A DNA stretch of 48,233 bases from Fibrobacter succinogenes (GCA_902768325.1 CACXKY010000003.1:1-48233), one strand, 5' to 3'. Counted from the first letter of the stretch, positions 40,650 to 47,929 are shown. The notes: generated by a model from the letters alone, not told the origin. A program made the numbers and translations.

Positions 40650-41480
40650 GTGAGCCCAATATTTGAGTATATCGATTACAGGCGCTACATGCAGGCGTTC
40701 TACGACGAACGCAAGCGTACGTCGGCTTTTACGTGGAGGGAGTTCTCGCGTATTGCGGGGTTCTCTTCGTCGAACTACATGAAGCTCGTTTGCGATGGCA
40801 AGAGCCGCCTTTCGAAGGCGGGTGTAGAACGTGTCGCCGATGCGATGGAACTAGACGGTGGTGCCAAGGAATACTTCCGCGAAATGGTCGCCTTTGCCGA
40901 TGCGCGTGACGAAGGCAAGCGCAGGGACGCCTTTGCGAAAATGCAGCTGCTGGCCAAAGAAAACAAGGTGCGTACGCTGGCGGCCGATGCCTACGCCTAT
41001 TTTAGCAAGTGGTATAATCCGGTGTTGCGTGAACTGGCGCCGATGAACCCTGGCGTAAAGCCGATGGAACTTTCCAAAATGTGCTACCCGGAATTGAGTG
41101 CCACGGAAATCCGCAAGTCGCTCGACTTTATGGTGCAGGCGGGCTTGCTCCAAAAGCAGGACGAGTATCATTACCGCCAATCCGAGAAGGTGGTGACGGG
41201 CGTTGCGGGCAAGGTTCCTCCGGCCATGCGTCCCATGCATCGGCAGATGGCCGAACTCGCTGTCGATGCGCTTGAAAACATTCCCGTGGATGAACGTCGC
41301 TTTGCCGGAATGACCATGGGGATTTCGCGCAGGACCTTCTTACGCATCGCTCACGAAGTCGAGATGTTTAGGCGAAAGATTATCGCCATTGCAAGCGAAG
41401 AAAAACGTGCCGAACAAGTATACCGTTTGAATTTACAGCTGTTTCCGCTGACTAGGCCGCAGGGAGGGTGCCATGAATAA
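40650..41480 (+). CDS. TIGR02147-family protein (pair 2, upstream member)
   Basis: GTG 40650 is preferred because it aligns with the GTG of the homolog at 23315 directly before SPIFEYIDYR; an in-frame ATG 11 codons upstream is possible. The 276-residue soluble, helical protein shares with its paralog the N-terminal PIFEYxDYR, a helix-turn-helix-like FTWREFSRIAGFSSSNYMK, the middle AFAKMQLLA-type segment and the C-terminal LNLQLFP motif, but most other positions differ. The last residues QGGCHE again contain the ribosome-binding site for the overlapping lipoprotein gene. The pair sits between paralogous glycosyltransferase genes, unlike pair 1. Confidence 0.88.
   Translation: MSPIFEYIDYRRYMQAFYDERKRTSAFTWREFSRIAGFSSSNYMKLVCDGKSRLSKAGVERVADAMELDGGAKEYFREMVAFADARDEGKRRDAFAKMQLLAKENKVRTLAADAYAYFSKWYNPVLRELAPMNPGVKPMELSKMCYPELSATEIRKSLDFMVQAGLLQKQDEYHYRQSEKVVTGVAGKVPPAMRPMHRQMAELAVDALENIPVDERRFAGMTMGISRRTFLRIAHEVEMFRRKIIAIASEEKRAEQVYRLNLQLFPLTRPQGGCHE
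41460..41467 (+). promoter_or_regulatory. Ribosome-binding site embedded in the TIGR02147 C-terminus (pair 2)
   Basis: CAGGGAGG lies 5 bases before ATG 41473 and encodes Gln-Gly-Gly of the upstream protein, exactly as at 24134-24141. Confidence 0.75.
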
Positions 41481-42171
41481 GCTTTTAGGACTTACCCTGT
41501 GTTTTGCCCTGTTCGTATCGTGTTCTTTTTCCGACGATGCGGCCGGGGTGACAACGGAGTCGAACGATGTCATCGCCGAAGAAACGAATTATCTCGAAGA
41601 TAAAGCTTCTTCGAGCAGTATTGCGACTGCCGGGGCGAAGTCTTCGTCGAGTATGGCCATGGCATTTTCAAGTATGGCCATGGCAATTTCAAGTGTGGCC
41701 ATGGCAACTTCAAGTGCTGCCTCGGTTATTCAGGATTTGACTATTTTGGACACCTTGCCAATACCGGTGTTGGAAATGCTGTTCACGATGCAGGGTGGTG
41801 AAGTCTACTATGAATCGGATCCCCTGTGCGAGGTGCGCCTCTACGAAGAAGAAAGCGGCGTCTGGCTGAAAACCTCTGGAGCGGAAGGGGAATGGGCGAG
41901 CCTCGTGTTGATAGGGCAGGGTATCGTCTTGGAAAGGGAAAAGAACGTGTACTTGGACGGTATGGAAGATTGCCGTGCCGAGTTCTTCCGATTCAAGCAG
42001 GAATGTGAAAGCCGTTCGGGCATATTTGCGGATAGAGCGAATGAACAGGGATGTGGTGTAGAACCAGAGGTTCACATGACTTGTGTCGTTCCGATATCCG
42101 ATGCGGGAGTATCTGCAGAAGACCTCTTGGTGAATATCGCCGAGCGCTATAAACAAAAATGCAGTAACTAA
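41473..42171 (+). CDS. Lipoprotein with Ser-rich repeat linker (pair 2)
   Basis: The 232-residue protein has signal MNKLLGLTLCFALFVSC with lipobox FVSC. A Ser/Ala/Met linker with in-frame 7-residue repeats follows (SSMAMAF, SSMAMAI, SSVAMAT; about residues 60-80). The C-terminal domain (about 90-232) has six Cys, which suggests disulphides; it includes GGEVYYESDPLCEVRLYEEESG and NEQGCGVEP. No family was recognised and there is no similarity to the lipoprotein of pair 1 apart from the signal. The start overlaps the regulator gene by 8 bases. The Ser-rich spacer is typical of surface-exposed Fibrobacter proteins. Confidence 0.85.
   Translation: MNKLLGLTLCFALFVSCSFSDDAAGVTTESNDVIAEETNYLEDKASSSSIATAGAKSSSSMAMAFSSMAMAISSVAMATSSAASVIQDLTILDTLPIPVLEMLFTMQGGEVYYESDPLCEVRLYEEESGVWLKTSGAEGEWASLVLIGQGIVLEREKNVYLDGMEDCRAEFFRFKQECESRSGIFADRANEQGCGVEPEVHMTCVVPISDAGVSAEDLLVNIAERYKQKCSN
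41650..41712 (+). repeat. 21-bp tandem repeat in lipoprotein linker
   Basis: Three consecutive 21-bp units (41650-41670, 41671-41691, 41692-41712) starting AGTATGGCCATGGCA differ at only a few bases, and a partial fourth unit follows. The period is a multiple of three, so copy-number change would alter linker length without shifting the frame. Confidence 0.8.
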
Positions 42172-42195
42172 AACACCTTTGAAAAGGCCTTGAAA

Positions 42196-42215
42196 CTTCA
42201 CCCCTCCGGGTGAAG
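42196..42215 (+). terminator. Perfect 8-bp hairpin after the pair-2 lipoprotein
   Basis: CTTCACCC and GGGTGAAG enclose a CTCC loop, 25 bp after the lipoprotein stop and 30 bp before the next ATG. No T-run follows, so it may be a transcript-stabilising or weak terminator structure that separates pair 2 from the downstream transferase. Confidence 0.45.
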
Positions 42216-42245
42216 CGTTGGGGCGTAATCTCTAAAGCGGTTTTT

Positions 42246-43985
42246 ATGAAGTTTATCAAGTCACCAGAATTTATTGCGGCCTTTTGTTTCCTCGTGTTCC
42301 TTACGCTAGGAATCGTCAGCAACATTACGATCGAGAACGTGGTATACGCACAGGGCGGAATGGCCGAAGAAGTCTCGCTTCCGTTTTCCCGGGAAATAGA
42401 AGCCAATACCCCGTTCACGATGGAATTCGATATCGTGAACCGCTATGGCCTTTCTTACGACATGTGGATTATTCCCGATGATTGCGCGGACTCCGTTACT
42501 GTAGGCAAGGAGACGTTGGACTTGGGGGGTGTCAGGGGCCATTGCGATTTTTCAAAAGGCTTTTTGCTTACGGACAGCGCTCTTGCTCCTCTCCAGCAGG
42601 GCGAAAATACGCATTATTCGATTTCGATGCATAACGGGGGAGGCCCGGGCGGCATGATGGCCTTTGTGAAGATGACTTCCGTGGTGGGGGAAATCGTAAA
42701 GATCTTGGCGATGGTTTCGTTTACCCTGCTTGTGGTTCTTGTCGCGCGCCGTTTGCGGCTCGGCAAACCGCTCATCATGTTGCTCTTTATCGGCATCCTC
42801 TTCCGTTGTTTCTTCTTCATGGCTACGCCGTACAAGAAGTTTTCGATGGATGTGGAAGGCCATATCGAGTACGTGCAGTACATTCTCGAGAACCATTTCA
42901 TCCCGAACGAGACGGATTGCTGGTCTTGCTACCATCCGCCGGTCTATTACGTGGCGGCGGCTCCGTCTTATGCGCTGAGCGAATTCCTGGGCATGCCGGG
43001 AACGACGGGGCTGCAGGCGTTCAGCTTGTTGCTTTCGGTGGTGACGACCTTCTTGGGCCTGCTCTTCTTGAAAAAAATCCTGCAGGGGCGCCCGCTCCTG
43101 TTGGCGTCCATCCTTTGGATTTTTTGGCCGTTGATGATTATGGTCGCCCCGCGTATCGGCAATGACCAGATGTTCTATATGCTGCATGTGCTTTGCATGT
43201 GGGCGGGAATCTGTTATGTCAAGGGCGGTCGCGGGAGGTACTTGATGTTGGCGCTTGTGTCTACGGCGCTTGCGCTGTGGACGAAGTCGACCGCGGTAGT
43301 TACGCTGGGGATGTTCTTCGTGTTCGCGGTTTGCGGGCTCTTTACCAACGACCGCTTTTTAAACTTGACGAAATCCGAGGTGATTTCGTGGATGCTGTTC
43401 GTGGTGCTGGTCGCGGTATTTGCCTTCCAGACGTTGCACGGGCCGGAACTGGTCGGGAACGCCCATTCGCTGAATTCCGCGATGAAGGTCCAGAACGAGA
43501 CGTATAACTACCTCTATTTCGACTTGAAGAATTTCTTGGAGTCACCGTTTACGAGCTGCTGGAACAGCCGTATGGGCCGCGACTTTTTCTGGAATTTTGT
43601 CTTGAAGACCTCGCTTTTTGGGGAATGGAGCCTGCTTGAAAATGCGAATGGGCGGTTCTGGGCGACAATCATGAGCGTGTTGCTCTTGGGGCTCTTGGTG
43701 TACGGGGCCCGTGACTTCTGGAAAACCCGATTCAACCTTGTCCATTGGATTCTTCTGCTGCAGGGCGTGGCGTTTATTGCCGCCTTGATGGCCCTGCGTG
43801 TAAAGTATGCGTATGCGTGCAGTTCCGATTTCAGGTATATCTTGCCGGTCCTCCTGAGTTTTTGCCCCTTTGTCGCCATCGGGGCGACCATGAAGGGTTC
43901 ATCAGTGATGTGGAAGGTTGTCGGGCACGTAATAATTATGGGATTCGTGGTAAGCAGTTCCGTATTGTATATAATGGTTATGTAG
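42246..43985 (+). CDS. Multi-pass glycosyltransferase-like protein with N-terminal periplasmic domain (paralog B)
   Basis: ATG 42246 gives 579 residues; a GTG 12 codons upstream overlaps the hairpin and is less likely. The layout is that of the gene at 36993: first helix (about 8-28), periplasmic domain with PDDCADSVTVG, GHCDFSKGF and HYSISMHNGGGPGG, then about nine helices. Shared signatures are [24 protein letters not shown] and [12 protein letters not shown]. It probably transfers a sugar from a polyprenyl carrier. Terminator 44004-44035 follows. It is a diverged duplicate, separated from its paralog by the NPCBM transferase and TIGR02147 pair 2. Confidence 0.85.
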   Translation: MKFIKSPEFIAAFCFLVFLTLGIVSNITIENVVYAQGGMAEEVSLPFSREIEANTPFTMEFDIVNRYGLSYDMWIIPDDCADSVTVGKETLDLGGVRGHCDFSKGFLLTDSALAPLQQGENTHYSISMHNGGGPGGMMAFVKMTSVVGEIVKILAMVSFTLLVVLVARRLRLGKPLIMLLFIGILFRCFFFMATPYKKFSMDVEGHIEYVQYILENHFIPNETDCWSCYHPPVYYVAAAPSYALSEFLGMPGTTGLQAFSLLLSVVTTFLGLLFLKKILQGRPLLLASILWIFWPLMIMVAPRIGNDQMFYMLHVLCMWAGICYVKGGRGRYLMLALVSTALALWTKSTAVVTLGMFFVFAVCGLFTNDRFLNLTKSEVISWMLFVVLVAVFAFQTLHGPELVGNAHSLNSAMKVQNETYNYLYFDLKNFLESPFTSCWNSRMGRDFFWNFVLKTSLFGEWSLLENANGRFWATIMSVLLLGLLVYGARDFWKTRFNLVHWILLLQGVAFIAALMALRVKYAYACSSDFRYILPVLLSFCPFVAIGATMKGSSVMWKVVGHVIIMGFVVSSSVLYIMVM

Positions 43986-44003
43986 ACGCTCAAACTGTGC
44001 CGG

Positions 44004-44035
44004 GGCCGTTGTTTTTTGACGGCCTCTTTTTGTAT
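44004..44035 (+). terminator. Rho-independent terminator after the glycan block
   Basis: GGCCGT (44004-44009) and ACGGCC (44019-44024) form a perfect 6-bp stem with a 9-nt loop, followed by TCTTTTTG. It lies 19 bp after the stop at 43985. Confidence 0.7.
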
Positions 44036-44127
44036 ATTCTAGCCATAAAAGAATTGAATGAAGGCGTGAAAACGTCATTCTAAGTCGTACTGCGGCGAGG
44101 AATCTAGTTCAGAGGTTTGTGATTAGA

Positions 44128-44862
44128 ATGCGATTGTTTGTTTTTTTGACGTGTTTTTTGGCGGTGGCGCTATGGGCGCGGCCCATTAATGACGGCAACA
44201 AGCTGTTCAAGAATGGCGATTATGCCGGCGCATTGGAAAAGTATATGAAGGCCCGCGAGGCCGAACCCGCGAACCCGCTTCTGTTCTACAACATCGGTAC
44301 GTGCCAGTACAGGCTTGGCAATTACGAAGAGGCCAAGAAGGAACTCGAAAGCGCCGTGCGCATGCCGGACAAAAAGATGGCCGCGAAGGCCGCCTACAAC
44401 CTGGCGAACACGCATTTCCGCATCGGTGAAAAGGCTGCCGAAGGCAGCGAACGCATTGCCGCCTGGCGCGAATCGGTCGCTTACCTCAAGAAAGCCATCG
44501 ACCTCGACAACGATTTTGAAAATGCGAAGAAGAACGTGGAAATCGTTCAGCGCAAGCTCAAGGAAGAACTCGACAAGCAGAAAGAAAATAAAGACCAGAA
44601 TCAGGACAACAACGACCAGAAACAGCCACCGCTTTCCGATAAGGCGAAGGAAGTTTTGGCGCGTGCACTCCAGCTTTGCAAAGACGGCAAGTACGCCGAA
44701 GCGAAGGAGATGCTCGAGAATCTGATTGCCGAAGACGAGACTGCGGGCCAGCTCAGCGGCCACGTGCAGCGCATCGACGACGTCATCGAAATCAAGGCCG
44801 GTCGTAAGCCGAAGGCCAAGATTGACGCAAGCAACACTGACAACGACCTGGAGGTGATCTAA
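44128..44862 (+). CDS. Bat-type TPR protein (BatB/BatC neighbour-like)
   Basis: ATG 44128 (AGAGG 12 bases upstream; an alternative GTG is at 44119) gives 244 residues. A signal peptide (MRLFVFLTCFLAVALWAR) precedes three TPR units (about 18-140), including NKLFKNGDYAGALEKYMKA and LLFYNIGTCQYRLGNYEEAK. A charged Gln/Asn/Asp-rich stretch (DKQKENKDQNQDNNDQ) and another helical pair follow. This matches the TPR proteins of Bacteroides aerotolerance (Bat) operons, which are periplasmic and accompany vWA-domain proteins and a MoxR ATPase. No vWA gene is adjacent here. The gap 43986-44127 holds only the terminator and no other recognised feature. The stop overlaps the next start (TAATG). Confidence 0.85.
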   Translation: MRLFVFLTCFLAVALWARPINDGNKLFKNGDYAGALEKYMKAREAEPANPLLFYNIGTCQYRLGNYEEAKKELESAVRMPDKKMAAKAAYNLANTHFRIGEKAAEGSERIAAWRESVAYLKKAIDLDNDFENAKKNVEIVQRKLKEELDKQKENKDQNQDNNDQKQPPLSDKAKEVLARALQLCKDGKYAEAKEMLENLIAEDETAGQLSGHVQRIDDVIEIKAGRKPKAKIDASNTDNDLEVI

Positions 44863-45641
44863 TGGCTATGAGCTATGAGCACGCTCCCTTCGGTCGCTTT
44901 GAGGTACGAGCAATGCAAGATTGCCGTTGCGAAAATCGTCATCCTGAGCGGAGAAACCGCGAAGGATCCAGGCATAACGTTCTTGTTTCTGTGTTGGTGA
45001 TTGTGTTCTTTGCAGTCGCGGCCTTTGCCGCCCCGAAGTCGGCGAGCGCCTACTACAGCGATGCCGCCTTCCAGTACATCGAGAACCGTTTGCCTTCTGC
45101 CGAAATTACCTGCAACGAAGGTCTGCAATACTACCCGAACGACCAGAAGTTGCAAATGCTCCTTGACCGCATCAAAGAAGCCAAGGACGAGCAGAAGAAC
45201 GAAAACAAGAAGAACGACAAGAACCAGGATAACAACCAGGACCAGAATCAAGATCAGAACCAGGATCAGAATCAGGACCAAAACAAGGACCAGCAGAACC
45301 AGGACCAGAACGGCGATGGCAATTCCAGCGGTTCAGAAAGTTCTTCGAGCCAGGGCGATGACCAGAATCAAGACCAGCAGGGCGGCGGCCAGTCCAGCAG
45401 CAGCCAGGGTGGTGAAAGCTCCGACAGCGAAGGCGGCGCACAGTCCGAACAGCAGCCGCAGCAGCCCGAAGAAGGCTCGAGCGACAGCCAGGGCGAGGAA
45501 CCCCAGGAACAGCCCGCGCAAATGGGCGAGATGACTCCTGAGGAAGCCGCGCAGCTCCTGAAGGATTTCGACGAGCAGAACGGCGAACGCAAGCCCTGGA
45601 AACCCGTCCGCGGCCAAGCTAGGCCCGCCAGGGACTGGTAA
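44862..45641 (+). CDS. BatC-like protein with repeat-derived N-terminus
   Basis: ATG 44862 overlaps the upstream stop; ATG 44913 and GTG 44991 are alternatives. A hydrophobic signal (VLVSVLVIVFFAVAAFAA) begins at about residue 41. A TPR-like unit follows (SDAAFQYIENRLPSAEITCNEGLQYYPNDQKL), then a long Asn/Gln/Asp repeat tract (45223-45312), Ser/Gly/Gln linkers and a C-terminal block MTPEEAAQLLKDFDEQNGE...RDW typical of BatC. The first 38 codons do not look like protein; they consist of intergenic-type repeats (44865-44975). Either the repeat was inserted in frame, or the true start is a GTG after it. Without the repeat the signal peptide would lack its basic n-region. Confidence 0.8.
   Translation: MAMSYEHAPFGRFEVRAMQDCRCENRHPERRNREGSRHNVLVSVLVIVFFAVAAFAAPKSASAYYSDAAFQYIENRLPSAEITCNEGLQYYPNDQKLQMLLDRIKEAKDEQKNENKKNDKNQDNNQDQNQDQNQDQNQDQNKDQQNQDQNGDGNSSGSESSSSQGDDQNQDQQGGGQSSSSQGGESSDSEGGAQSEQQPQQPEEGSSDSQGEEPQEQPAQMGEMTPEEAAQLLKDFDEQNGERKPWKPVRGQARPARDW
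44865..44975. repeat. Intergenic-type repeat element inside the BatC-like reading frame
   Basis: It begins with two heptamers GCTATGA (44865-44878). Its 3' part contains the hairpin ATCCT-GA-GCGG, loop AGAAA, CCGC-GA-AGGAT (44941-44967) in a TCATCCTGAGCG...GAAGGATCCAG context, which is a repeat form common between genes in many bacterial genomes. The stretch has the length and look of spacer DNA but is read in frame. Confidence 0.6.
45223..45312 (+). repeat. Degenerate 12-bp coding repeat (Asn-Gln-Asp-Gln)
   Basis: About seven units of CAGGAYCAGAAY-type sequence encode an NQDQ tract. It is a low-complexity coding repeat typical of BatC proteins and could vary in length. Confidence 0.7.
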
Positions 45642-45653
45642 GGCTGTACTTTT

Positions 45654-45773
45654 TTAGAACTGCGTAATGAATTCCCAGGCGGTTTCGGTTGTCCACACCT
45701 TGCCGTCTTCGCGCGGGTTGTACGTGTGCTGGCCGTCGAAAGTACACCACTTCACGGGGAAGCGCGGGTCGAG
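45654..45773 (-). other. Out-of-frame C-terminal remainder of the CE1-like esterase
   Basis: In the frame ending TAA at 45654-45656 the minus strand reads PRFPVKWCTFDGQHTYNPRE and on to WEFITQF. WCTFDGQHT is the family's final block with the catalytic His. It lies directly past the early stop of the main frame, so the gene has lost one base (or gained two) near 45752-45773. Confidence 0.8.
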
Positions 45774-47104
45774 CACACGTGGTTGCCGCTGCCGGTGTAT
45801 TCGTCGGCCGTTTCGCTCCTAGCGTCGGTGAAGTTCCCCTCCGCATCGGGCTTGCCGTTGTTCTTCAGAATCCTGTCGCGGGCACTGCGGCCGAGCTTGG
45901 GCGTACAAAGTTCGTCTCCCATGCCGACAGTCCCCATCCATGCGATGGGAAGTCCCTTGTTCTTGGGCAAGTAAATCACTTGGTCCATCGTGGCGAATAC
46001 CACCACGCCGCGCAGGCGGTCCTGGAAATCCTGTGCAAGGGAGTTACTGAACATGGCGCCGAAGCTGAACCCGACGGAGAATACGCGCGAGGTGTCCACG
46101 CAGAGGTTCTCGTTCAGGTAGGTGAGGAACTCGTCGAAGAAGAGGTGGTCCTTGTCGTCGCCGCACCGCCACGGATTTTCCTTGCCGTTCTCGTCGGTGT
46201 AGCCGTGCGGTGCCACGAAGATGGTGTTTTCCTTGGCGCCCGACTGGTTGCGTAATCCGTAGTAGGATTCCCTCTTTGCCACAGCCTCGGCGGAACCGCC
46301 CATGTAGTGCATGCCGAACACCAGGCGGTAGGGCTTGTTCTTGTCGTAGTTCTCGGGCATGGTGAGATAGACTTCGTGCTCAACGCCGCCGCCTGTGAAC
46401 TTGAAGTAGTCCTCGAGCGTATTGTCCTTGCCGCAGCCCTTACTCGGGGTGGGCTTGTTGCCGATGCCGTAGCCGAACGCGTAAGTCTGCTCTTCGGCCA
46501 CCTTCTTGAGTTTGAGAGTTACCGTCGTGTCGAGGTTGGGCAGCGCCACCTTCAACGTGTCGAATCCGGATGCCGTCACGCTCAGGGAATCCCCGTCGCC
46601 CGCTTTCAGCAAGGCCCTGTTGCTGCGGGAACTTCCCATCCCGATTGCGCTAACGCGGCTGCCGTTCGCAGTGAATCGGACCGTCTCCACGGCGCTCCCC
46701 ACGCGTACCTTCGCAAAGTAAGAGCCCTGTGCCGTCACGCCCTGCCTCAAGTCCACCTGGCCCGAACCGTGCAGTTCCTGGCGGAGCACCAGGTTGCCCA
46801 TCATGTCGAAAATGCTCACCAGCACGGGGGAGTTGCTGCTCTGCGAAAAGCGGAGGACTCCGTCAACGATGCCAATATGCCCGGCCCTGAATCGTGCGAG
46901 GCCCAGCACGTCGTCTTCCTTGAAAACGAATTTGCCGTCCTTGTCGGTCTGTGCCGAATCGCCTTTGGCGATAAGCTTTACGAGCGCGCCCTGGACAGGA
47001 GTCCCGGCCTCGTCAGTAACAGTACCGTTTAAAGTGAATGCCGATGCCGCCGTGAACGCCGTCGCCAGCGCAAGGGGCAGAACGAAAAAGCTAGCCTTTT
47101 TCAT
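45752..47104 (-). CDS. CE1/feruloyl-esterase-like secreted protein, frameshifted near the C-terminus
   Basis: ATG at 47104 has AAGGAG 6 bases upstream. The 450-residue frame has a signal peptide (about 1-22), a carboxypeptidase-regulatory-like domain (23-61) and a T9SS-sorting-like unit (about 92-144, SIFDMMGNLVLRQEL). An alpha/beta hydrolase of the feruloyl esterase/PHB-depolymerase (CE1) type follows from about 220. Nucleophile Ser347 lies in GFSFG and the acid is probably D397. The frame stops at HVCSTRASP; the remaining 35 or so residues with the catalytic His are in another frame (45654-45773). As it stands the product should be inactive, unless the sequence has an error. Intact homologs act on plant cell-wall esters outside the cell. 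Confidence 0.85.
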   Translation of the reverse strand: MKKASFFVLPLALATAFTAASAFTLNGTVTDEAGTPVQGALVKLIAKGDSAQTDKDGKFVFKEDDVLGLARFRAGHIGIVDGVLRFSQSSNSPVLVSIFDMMGNLVLRQELHGSGQVDLRQGVTAQGSYFAKVRVGSAVETVRFTANGSRVSAIGMGSSRSNRALLKAGDGDSLSVTASGFDTLKVALPNLDTTVTLKLKKVAEEQTYAFGYGIGNKPTPSKGCGKDNTLEDYFKFTGGGVEHEVYLTMPENYDKNKPYRLVFGMHYMGGSAEAVAKRESYYGLRNQSGAKENTIFVAPHGYTDENGKENPWRCGDDKDHLFFDEFLTYLNENLCVDTSRVFSVGFSFGAMFSNSLAQDFQDRLRGVVVFATMDQVIYLPKNKGLPIAWMGTVGMGDELCTPKLGRSARDRILKNNGKPDAEGNFTDARSETADEYTGSGNHVCSTRASP

Positions 47105-47128
47105 GATTTTCTCCTTCGCCATACCATA

Positions 47129-47156
47129 ATTATAATATAAATTTGTCCACACCCAA
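47129..47156 (-). promoter_or_regulatory. Promoter of the CE1-like esterase
   Basis: On the minus strand, TTGGGT (47151-47156), a 16-bp spacer and TATAAT (47129-47134) lie about 25 bp before the start codon at 47104. Confidence 0.5.
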
Positions 47157-47234
47157 TCGCTCGCGGTAAACAAAAATTTCTAAACCGCCGAATTTGTTTG
47201 AAAAAAGGATTTCAGGAGGGATTTTCTCCTCATT

Positions 47235-47296
47235 AGATTGGGCAAACGCTGTTTGCCCAATCTGAGTTTTGGCAATCGCTGATTGCCAAATTCAGA
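47235..47296. repeat. Two adjacent palindromes sharing GGCAAwCGCTGwTTGCC
   Basis: Palindrome 1 has perfect 13-base arms (AGATTGGGCAAAC, 47235-47247, and its complement, 47251-47263) with loop GCT. Palindrome 2 has 10-base arms (TTTGGCAATC, 47268-47277, and its complement, 47281-47290) with the same loop GCT, extended by TCTGA/TCAGA. The shared 17-base core differs only by a swapped A-T/T-A pair that keeps pairing. They lie in the 285-bp gap between the esterase and the HipB-like gene, which has no coding sequence. Confidence 0.75.
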
Positions 47297-47327
47297 TGAA
47301 GTAAACTCCAAAATAGGCCTTGCGAGA

Positions 47328-47343
47328 ATATTGAATTCAATAT
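47328..47343. repeat. Perfect 16-bp palindrome ATATTGAATTCAATAT
   Basis: It lies 47 bp past the stop of the HipB-like gene. It may be a protein-binding site; two GTGGCAAT words follow nearby (47348 and 47379). Confidence 0.4.
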
Positions 47344-47389
47344 AAATGTGGCAATATCGGTTATGCCTTAACGCTGCAGTGGCAATGTA

Positions 47390-47929
47390 TTATTCGATCC
47401 CTTGCACGGTGATGTCGCCGATGGTTTCGTATTGCGCGAGTACCTGAAGCATCTCAAACTCATTCCTAGAATTGATCTTCAGCTTTTTGCAGATGCTTGC
47501 CTTGCTTTCTCCTTCGGGCAGGAGCCCAGAGAAAAATGGGAAAAGGTGTCGCGATGAGAAAATCTTTTTTGACTTGGGGAAGGCGATGGCGATGGATGTG
47601 CCCCCGCCTGCAAGGTAGTCACGGTCATAGAGGAACACGAACTTTCGCTTGTTCGCGAGGAGGTAGCCCGCAGTCTTCCCGTTCTTGAGAACTCTCGCCT
47701 TGCGAATCCTGTATTTCGAGTTGCTGGTTGTGGGTACCCGTTCTTGTAAGGTGATGACAAGCCCGAGGGGTTCAAGAACCTTGGAAAGCACATCGATGCT
47801 CGGGTTCGCTTTACCGTTCTCAATGGCGTTCACGGTCCGCAGGCTAACGCCCGACATCTCCGCAAGGTCCGCCTGCGAGATATTCAGCTGCTTGCGCCTG
47901 CTGGCAATTTCCTTTCCGAGATTCGACAT
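47390..47929 (-). CDS. HipB-type HTH fused to a HipS-like (HipA N-terminal) domain; kinase absent
   Basis: The start at 47929 (MSNLGKEIASRR) gives 179 residues; a longer form would begin in the operator region. Residues 1-65 are a HipB/Xre helix-turn-helix (ISQADLAEMSGVSLRTVNAIENGKANPS). From about 80 the protein matches the first subdomain of HipA (Couple_hipA): RKARVLKNGKTAGYLLA, FVFLYDRDYLAGGGTSIAIAFP and FPFFSGLLPEGESKASICKKL, ending near ETIGDITVQ. In hipBST systems this subdomain is a separate antitoxin, HipS, and the kinase HipT is the toxin. Here HipB and HipS are one protein, and no kinase lies downstream (next is the esterase). Confidence 0.88.
   Translation of the reverse strand: MSNLGKEIASRRKQLNISQADLAEMSGVSLRTVNAIENGKANPSIDVLSKVLEPLGLVITLQERVPTTSNSKYRIRKARVLKNGKTAGYLLANKRKFVFLYDRDYLAGGGTSIAIAFPKSKKIFSSRHLFPFFSGLLPEGESKASICKKLKINSRNEFEMLQVLAQYETIGDITVQGIE

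Noticed and set aside
43745-44083. 112-residue open frame on plus crossing the end of the last transferase
   Set aside because: Overlaps a clear gene in another frame and runs through the terminator at 44004-44035.
45223-45312. Possible CRISPR or non-coding repeat array
   Set aside because: The units are contiguous 12-bp coding repeats without spacers, in frame with a BatC-like protein.
47235-47296. Two-repeat CRISPR-like element
   Set aside because: Only two units, no spacer of usual length and no cas gene in the window; tandem palindromes describe it better.
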